From Caballeronia sordidicola (GTDB taxonomy: Bacteria > Pseudomonadota > Gammaproteobacteria > Burkholderiales > Burkholderiaceae): a stretch of DNA of 64,000 nucleotides. A model generated the notes under the pieces. That model made no database searches. It saw only the letters and a list, made by a program, of their open reading frames with translations, and was not told the DNA's origin. The stretch spans positions 1-64,000 of the forward strand of contig NZ_MTHB01000255.1 in NCBI RefSeq assembly GCF_002220365.1. Direction: 5' to 3'. Positions 61,113 to 64,000 of this stretch are shown piece by piece. The position numbers were made by a program, and so were the translations under genes. The first letter of the stretch is position 1. Every line of letters starts with the position of its first letter.

Positions 61113-61570
61113 CGCTAGCCACGTTAGCCAGTGCAGCGGATGTAAAAGCCGCGGAGGGTGGCAAAGAGTATGTGAGCGAGTGGTTGGAAATAGATCAATC
61201 ACGCGTGAACCGATTCGCCGATGCCACCGACGATCACCAGTGGATCCACGTCGACGTAGAAAGAGCGAACAAAGAGTCGCCGTTTGGCGGACCGATTGCG
61301 CATGGATTTTTAACCTTGGCGTTGGTCCCGATGTGGCTGGAGCAGTGCGTGCCGTTGCAGCAGAAAATGGGCGTGAACTACGGCATGAACAAGGTGCGGT
61401 TCATGTCGCCGGTACGGGTCGGGACGAAGCTTAGGGCGAGGTTCGTAGCGGAAACGGTGACCGACGTGGAAGAGGGTGGCGTGCAGGTGATCTGGCGTGT
61501 GACCGTGCAGAAAGAAGGCGGTGTGAAGCCGGTATGCGTCGCTGAATTCATCACCCGGCATTACTTCTGA
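61109..61570 (+). CDS. MaoC-like dehydratase (NodN-type)
   Basis: 153 residues, hot-dog fold. Motif FADATDDHQWIHVD has an Asp-x4-His dyad, followed by GGPIAHGFLTLALVP and MNKVRFMSPVRVGTKLRARF, the NodN/MaoC type. Start overlaps the preceding stop (ATGA). The two MaoC proteins may form a heteromer or act on different intermediates. Last gene of the acyl-CoA unit. Confidence 0.92.
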   Translation: MTLATLASAADVKAAEGGKEYVSEWLEIDQSRVNRFADATDDHQWIHVDVERANKESPFGGPIAHGFLTLALVPMWLEQCVPLQQKMGVNYGMNKVRFMSPVRVGTKLRARFVAETVTDVEEGGVQVIWRVTVQKEGGVKPVCVAEFITRHYF

Positions 61571-61784
61571 AAGGCAGGGCGGGGGCGGCAGTCAGTAATG
61601 CGATCATGTTTCGATCCGCAAGAGCAGAGGGGAAGCATCGCTTGAGGAGGGCAACTCAAATATCGCCCGATGAGAGCCCACTTTGAGCGTTCGTGGGCTC
61701 ATCGACGCTTTAGATACTTCGGATCTTTAGAAGCGCCCACTCGACGTTTGCTCTACTGGATTGTGTGTCGAATGCGCGGGTTCG

Positions 61785-62384
61785 TTAGGTCGATCGAAGG
61801 AGTCGACGTATTTTTGTCCAAAAACTCATCCGATTTGCGTCAGGCGCCGGTGGGTTAGCCAACGAAGGCAAGGTGCTTGAGGCTGCCAATGGCGGTGAGG
61901 CTCCCGGTGGTGCGAACTCTGATAAGGGTGGGGAGCGCTTAGAAAATTTCTTCAGAGACGGTGGCGTAACCGTTGATCGCACAAAGACATCGTTTGGTCC
62001 ATATTCCCTTGCTTCGATGAAGTCCGCGTCTTTGGGCGCGACGGGTGCTCCTTGCTCATCGAGCGATAACGTTACGATCTTGACTATGGGAATACAGGCC
62101 TTGGCTCGTGAGTCACCATGGCTTACCTCGGCATGGTTCGTATCTTCGCAATACCATGCCATGCGCTCCGGCCAGTTTGCCACCGGCATATATTGTTTTG
62201 AGTCGTTCCACAAATAGACCCATTCAATGGTGCCTGGATGCGGCAACCGCGGATCGCGCATGCCGCGAAGCTCAGTAATTTTAGGGACTTTCATTATCTC
62301 AACCTGCATCGGTGAAGAACTGCACGCCATTAAAGTAATGATGGACGATAGCGAAAAGACTTTACGACGTAGATAACGGTTCAT
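61785..62384 (-). CDS. Putative lipoprotein, candidate immunity protein for the adjacent PAAR effector
   Basis: 199 residues. The signal peptide SLSSIITLMAC ends in a lipobox-like LMAC, with Cys21 as likely lipidation site, so the protein would be membrane-tethered in the periplasm. The mature domain (KVPKITELRGMRDPRLPHPGTIEWVYLWNDSK, then NWPERMAWYCED) is unfamiliar; the C-terminal third is Pro/Ser/Ala-rich. The start ATG overlaps the effector stop (ATGA). A small secreted lipoprotein directly behind a T6SS toxin gene is the usual layout of a periplasmic immunity protein. That role is inferred from position only. Confidence 0.75.
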   Translation of the reverse strand: MNRYLRRKVFSLSSIITLMACSSSPMQVEIMKVPKITELRGMRDPRLPHPGTIEWVYLWNDSKQYMPVANWPERMAWYCEDTNHAEVSHGDSRAKACIPIVKIVTLSLDEQGAPVAPKDADFIEAREYGPNDVFVRSTVTPPSLKKFSKRSPPLSEFAPPGASPPLAASSTLPSLANPPAPDANRMSFWTKIRRLLRST

Positions 62385-63520
62385 CCCGAGATCGAATCAA
62401 AGTATTGATATCGCGCAGGGTAGCGCGTACGGCCTTGTTCTTCGCATGGCGTTCCCTTGCTCGTCCAATACATATTTGCGGATTCTGCAAAATCCTCATT
62501 TAGATTCTTTTGCGCATATAGCGAAGGTGCTTGACCGTCGCTGCTCGTAGCATCGCGATATGCGTCCCGCATTCCGGGGTCTGCACTCCGCAGAGCTTCG
62601 CTTACCTGATGCGCAGTTTCGTGGACCATCGTGCTGTCAATGTATCGTTGTGGAATGGTTCCAGTCCACCCGTGCCAGGGATAGACCGCAACGCCCTGTT
62701 GGATGTTAGCGGTCGCCGCTGAATAGAAATCGGCTTGTCCATACTGTGCGGCCCATTTCGCGTCGTCAGGATTGGCGGCGGCGTTGGTCACCACCCGGTT
62801 GATATTCGGCAAGTTTTGATCGGGTAGTTTTCCTAATGCCTCCGCGATCTGACGTGGTTCTGCAAGCGCAGTGTCGACAGGTGGCTTTTGGAGCGGTACC
62901 AAGATAGGTATCGTCTGTCCATTGATTATTGCGTCATATTTTGTAGCTGGCCCAGATTCCCCGCTCGGGAAGTCGACTTGCATCTGTTTTCCGGGGATCA
63001 GTTGCACGGGGTTTCGTTTCTTGTACAGGTCGGCTGGCGCGTCGATTCGCCCCTTTGATCCATCCAGATAAGAGCAATCGAAAGACCCCTTATTGGTTGG
63101 CGCAGGTACCCGCCCTGGCTCGGCATCGGCATCGCTCTCGAAATCGCTGATGGACAGCATAGCGGGGGCGATTTGTGTGCCTCTCGTCAACGCATCGCCG
63201 TTCGGTGCGAAACCCATCTTCGCCAGATAAGCTATGCCATATGATTCGAACATTTCGTTTTGCGAGGCAATCACCGGCGGTGTGGGCTTGCATTTGCAAA
63301 TAGCCAAATCGTCGTGAAGTGCGGGTTGTTGCTTCATCCACGTCGGCGGATGGCGTGGGCCGATCCCAGCGAGGTAACCCGTGGACTTGCATCTCGGGCA
63401 GTAGATCTCCGCCCCAAGGAATGAAACGTTCGTTCCTCGATGGCTCACACCTTTGATACCTTGATTGACTGTTGCGCCGCTGGTTGTTCTGTCACCCTGC
63501 TTAATGTAAGAACGTCGCAT
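62381..63520 (-). CDS. PAAR-domain T6SS effector with C-terminal zinc metallopeptidase-like domain
   Basis: 379 residues. Residues 1-90 form a PAAR domain of the cysteine-containing type (YIKQGDRTTSGATV, GAEIYCPRCKSTG, KCKPTP), which would sharpen the VgrG spike of a type VI secretion system. A linker of about 120 residues follows, then a domain with HExxH zinc motif H300-E301-x-x-H304 (MVHETAHQVSE) and downstream NEDFAESANMYW, where E342 or E346 could be the third ligand (gluzincin-like). The layout resembles VgrG2b-type periplasmic metallopeptidase toxins, but no family assignment is made. No T6SS structural genes are nearby, so this is an orphan effector island. GC looks lower than in the neighbouring acyl-CoA genes, suggesting acquisition. 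Confidence 0.8.
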   Translation of the reverse strand: MRRSYIKQGDRTTSGATVNQGIKGVSHRGTNVSFLGAEIYCPRCKSTGYLAGIGPRHPPTWMKQQPALHDDLAICKCKPTPPVIASQNEMFESYGIAYLAKMGFAPNGDALTRGTQIAPAMLSISDFESDADAEPGRVPAPTNKGSFDCSYLDGSKGRIDAPADLYKKRNPVQLIPGKQMQVDFPSGESGPATKYDAIINGQTIPILVPLQKPPVDTALAEPRQIAEALGKLPDQNLPNINRVVTNAAANPDDAKWAAQYGQADFYSAATANIQQGVAVYPWHGWTGTIPQRYIDSTMVHETAHQVSEALRSADPGMRDAYRDATSSDGQAPSLYAQKNLNEDFAESANMYWTSKGTPCEEQGRTRYPARYQYFDSISG

Positions 63521-63644
63521 TGTTCGGGTGTCCTCTTTATAAAAATGTCTACGATCGTTTTATCGAAAACATTGATTAAGAGTCAATGAGACGTATCTTA
63601 TGTACGTTGATGTGGCGCCTGGTAACTGACGCGATAGTGCAGAG

Positions 63645-63690
63645 ATGAAGAGCACAAAGCCCCGTGGAAATGGGACTTTGTGCTCTTCAT
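63645..63690. repeat. Strong inverted repeat between the effector and GST genes
   Basis: ATGAAGAGCACAAAG (63645-63659) and CTTTGTGCTCTTCAT (63676-63690) are perfect complements, extended inward by CCC/GGG past one mismatch. Eighteen pairs around an 8-nt loop form a very stable hairpin. There is no T-run. The rest of 63521-63790 shows no gene. Confidence 0.75.
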
Positions 63691-63790
63691 TAGGACGGCC
63701 CTGAAAATTTCTTTTGAGTAGACAGGACCATCGTGAGCCGTGGAACCGTGGGTCTATTGGAAGCAAGAGTTGCAATGTCGTGTAGTGCGG

Positions 63791-64000
63791 TCATCGCCTC
63801 GCATACTGCTGCGCGCCAAACAGCACTTCGCGTTGTTTGTCACCGGTCAATTCCTTGCGAGCAGAAGCGAGTACTTCAACGCCGCGGATAACCGCAGGCC
63901 GCGCGGCAATCTCGTCAAACCAACGCTTTACGTTCGGAAATTCATCCAGTTCAATACCCTGGTTTTTCCAGGATCGCGTCCACGGAAACGTCGCGATATC
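63791..64000 (-). CDS. Glutathione S-transferase family protein, C-terminal part
   Basis: The reverse frame enters at base 64000 and ends at the TGA at 63791-63793, giving 69 residues. The sequence DIATFPWTRSWKNQGIEL, then FPNVKRWFDEIAARPAV, is the end of the all-alpha GST domain (YfcG/Ure2p-like disulfide reductase branch, where P-W followed by W-x-x-I-x-x-RPA is typical). The N-terminal thioredoxin-fold part lies outside the window. Confidence 0.85.
   Translation of the reverse strand, partial: DIATFPWTRSWKNQGIELDEFPNVKRWFDEIAARPAVIRGVEVLASARKELTGDKQREVLFGAQQYARR

Noticed and set aside
1..64000. CRISPR array, prophage or rRNA operon
   Set aside because: No regularly spaced repeats, phage structural genes or rRNA segments were seen on reading the window.

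Overview
The window is chromosomal DNA of a Burkholderiales betaproteobacterium, most likely Paraburkholderia, Caballeronia or a close relative. The evidence is high GC, the gene order ilvB-ilvN-ilvC-psd-pssA-leuA, rpsO-pnp, tpiA-secG-tRNA-Leu-nuoA..N with a DUF2818 gene directly after nuoN, and the sigma factor-DUF3619-DUF3106-RDD cluster. All names come from reading motifs, lengths and gene order; no database search was possible.

Region 1 (1-11157) is accessory and looks like a catabolic island: a 5'-truncated and an intact sugar-type ABC permease, an acetolactate-synthase-like ThDP enzyme with an altered cofactor motif, a histidinol-dehydrogenase paralogue (HpsN-like), a convergent HisN-like phosphatase, a serine-beta-lactamase-fold hydrolase, a VOC protein and a GH13 trehalose-synthase-like enzyme. 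The ThDP and HisD-like genes share a conserved upstream element of about 43 bp, so they are probably co-regulated. A 1638 bp insertion sequence (11158-12795) with imperfect terminal repeats and a flanking TAAATA duplication closes the region.

Region 2 (12.9-23 kb) holds core and semi-core genes: AlaX-type tRNA editing protein and DUF924; a TetR-LOG-SDR operon with a palindromic operator candidate; an N-terminally extended diacylglycerol kinase; a GT4 glycosyltransferase with a calcineurin-like phosphoesterase; a zinc-knuckle methyltransferase; and the sigma-DUF3619-DUF3106-RDD cluster.

Region 3 (23-41 kb) covers branched-chain amino acid synthesis (ilvBNC, leuA), phosphatidylethanolamine synthesis (psd, pssA), a SulP transporter paired with a beta-carbonic anhydrase, a lipoprotein, a LivK-like binding protein, rpsO-pnp, a quinone oxidoreductase, tpiA, secG and tRNA-Leu(GAG). 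leuA is preceded by a clear 28-codon leader peptide with five CTA leucine codons and mutually exclusive hairpins. Its promoter places the start of transcription on the leader ATG. The pnp leader has a long stem-loop resembling an RNase III autoregulation site.

Region 4 (41.4-56.8 kb) is the complete 14-gene complex I operon nuoA-N. It is followed by a Nudix hydrolase, DUF1178, and a four-gene acyl-CoA module (two acyl-CoA dehydrogenases, two MaoC hydratases).

Region 5 (61.6 kb to the end) carries an orphan PAAR-metallopeptidase type VI secretion effector whose stop overlaps the start of a lipoprotein gene, a likely periplasmic immunity protein. A very strong inverted repeat and the 3' end of a glutathione S-transferase gene follow.
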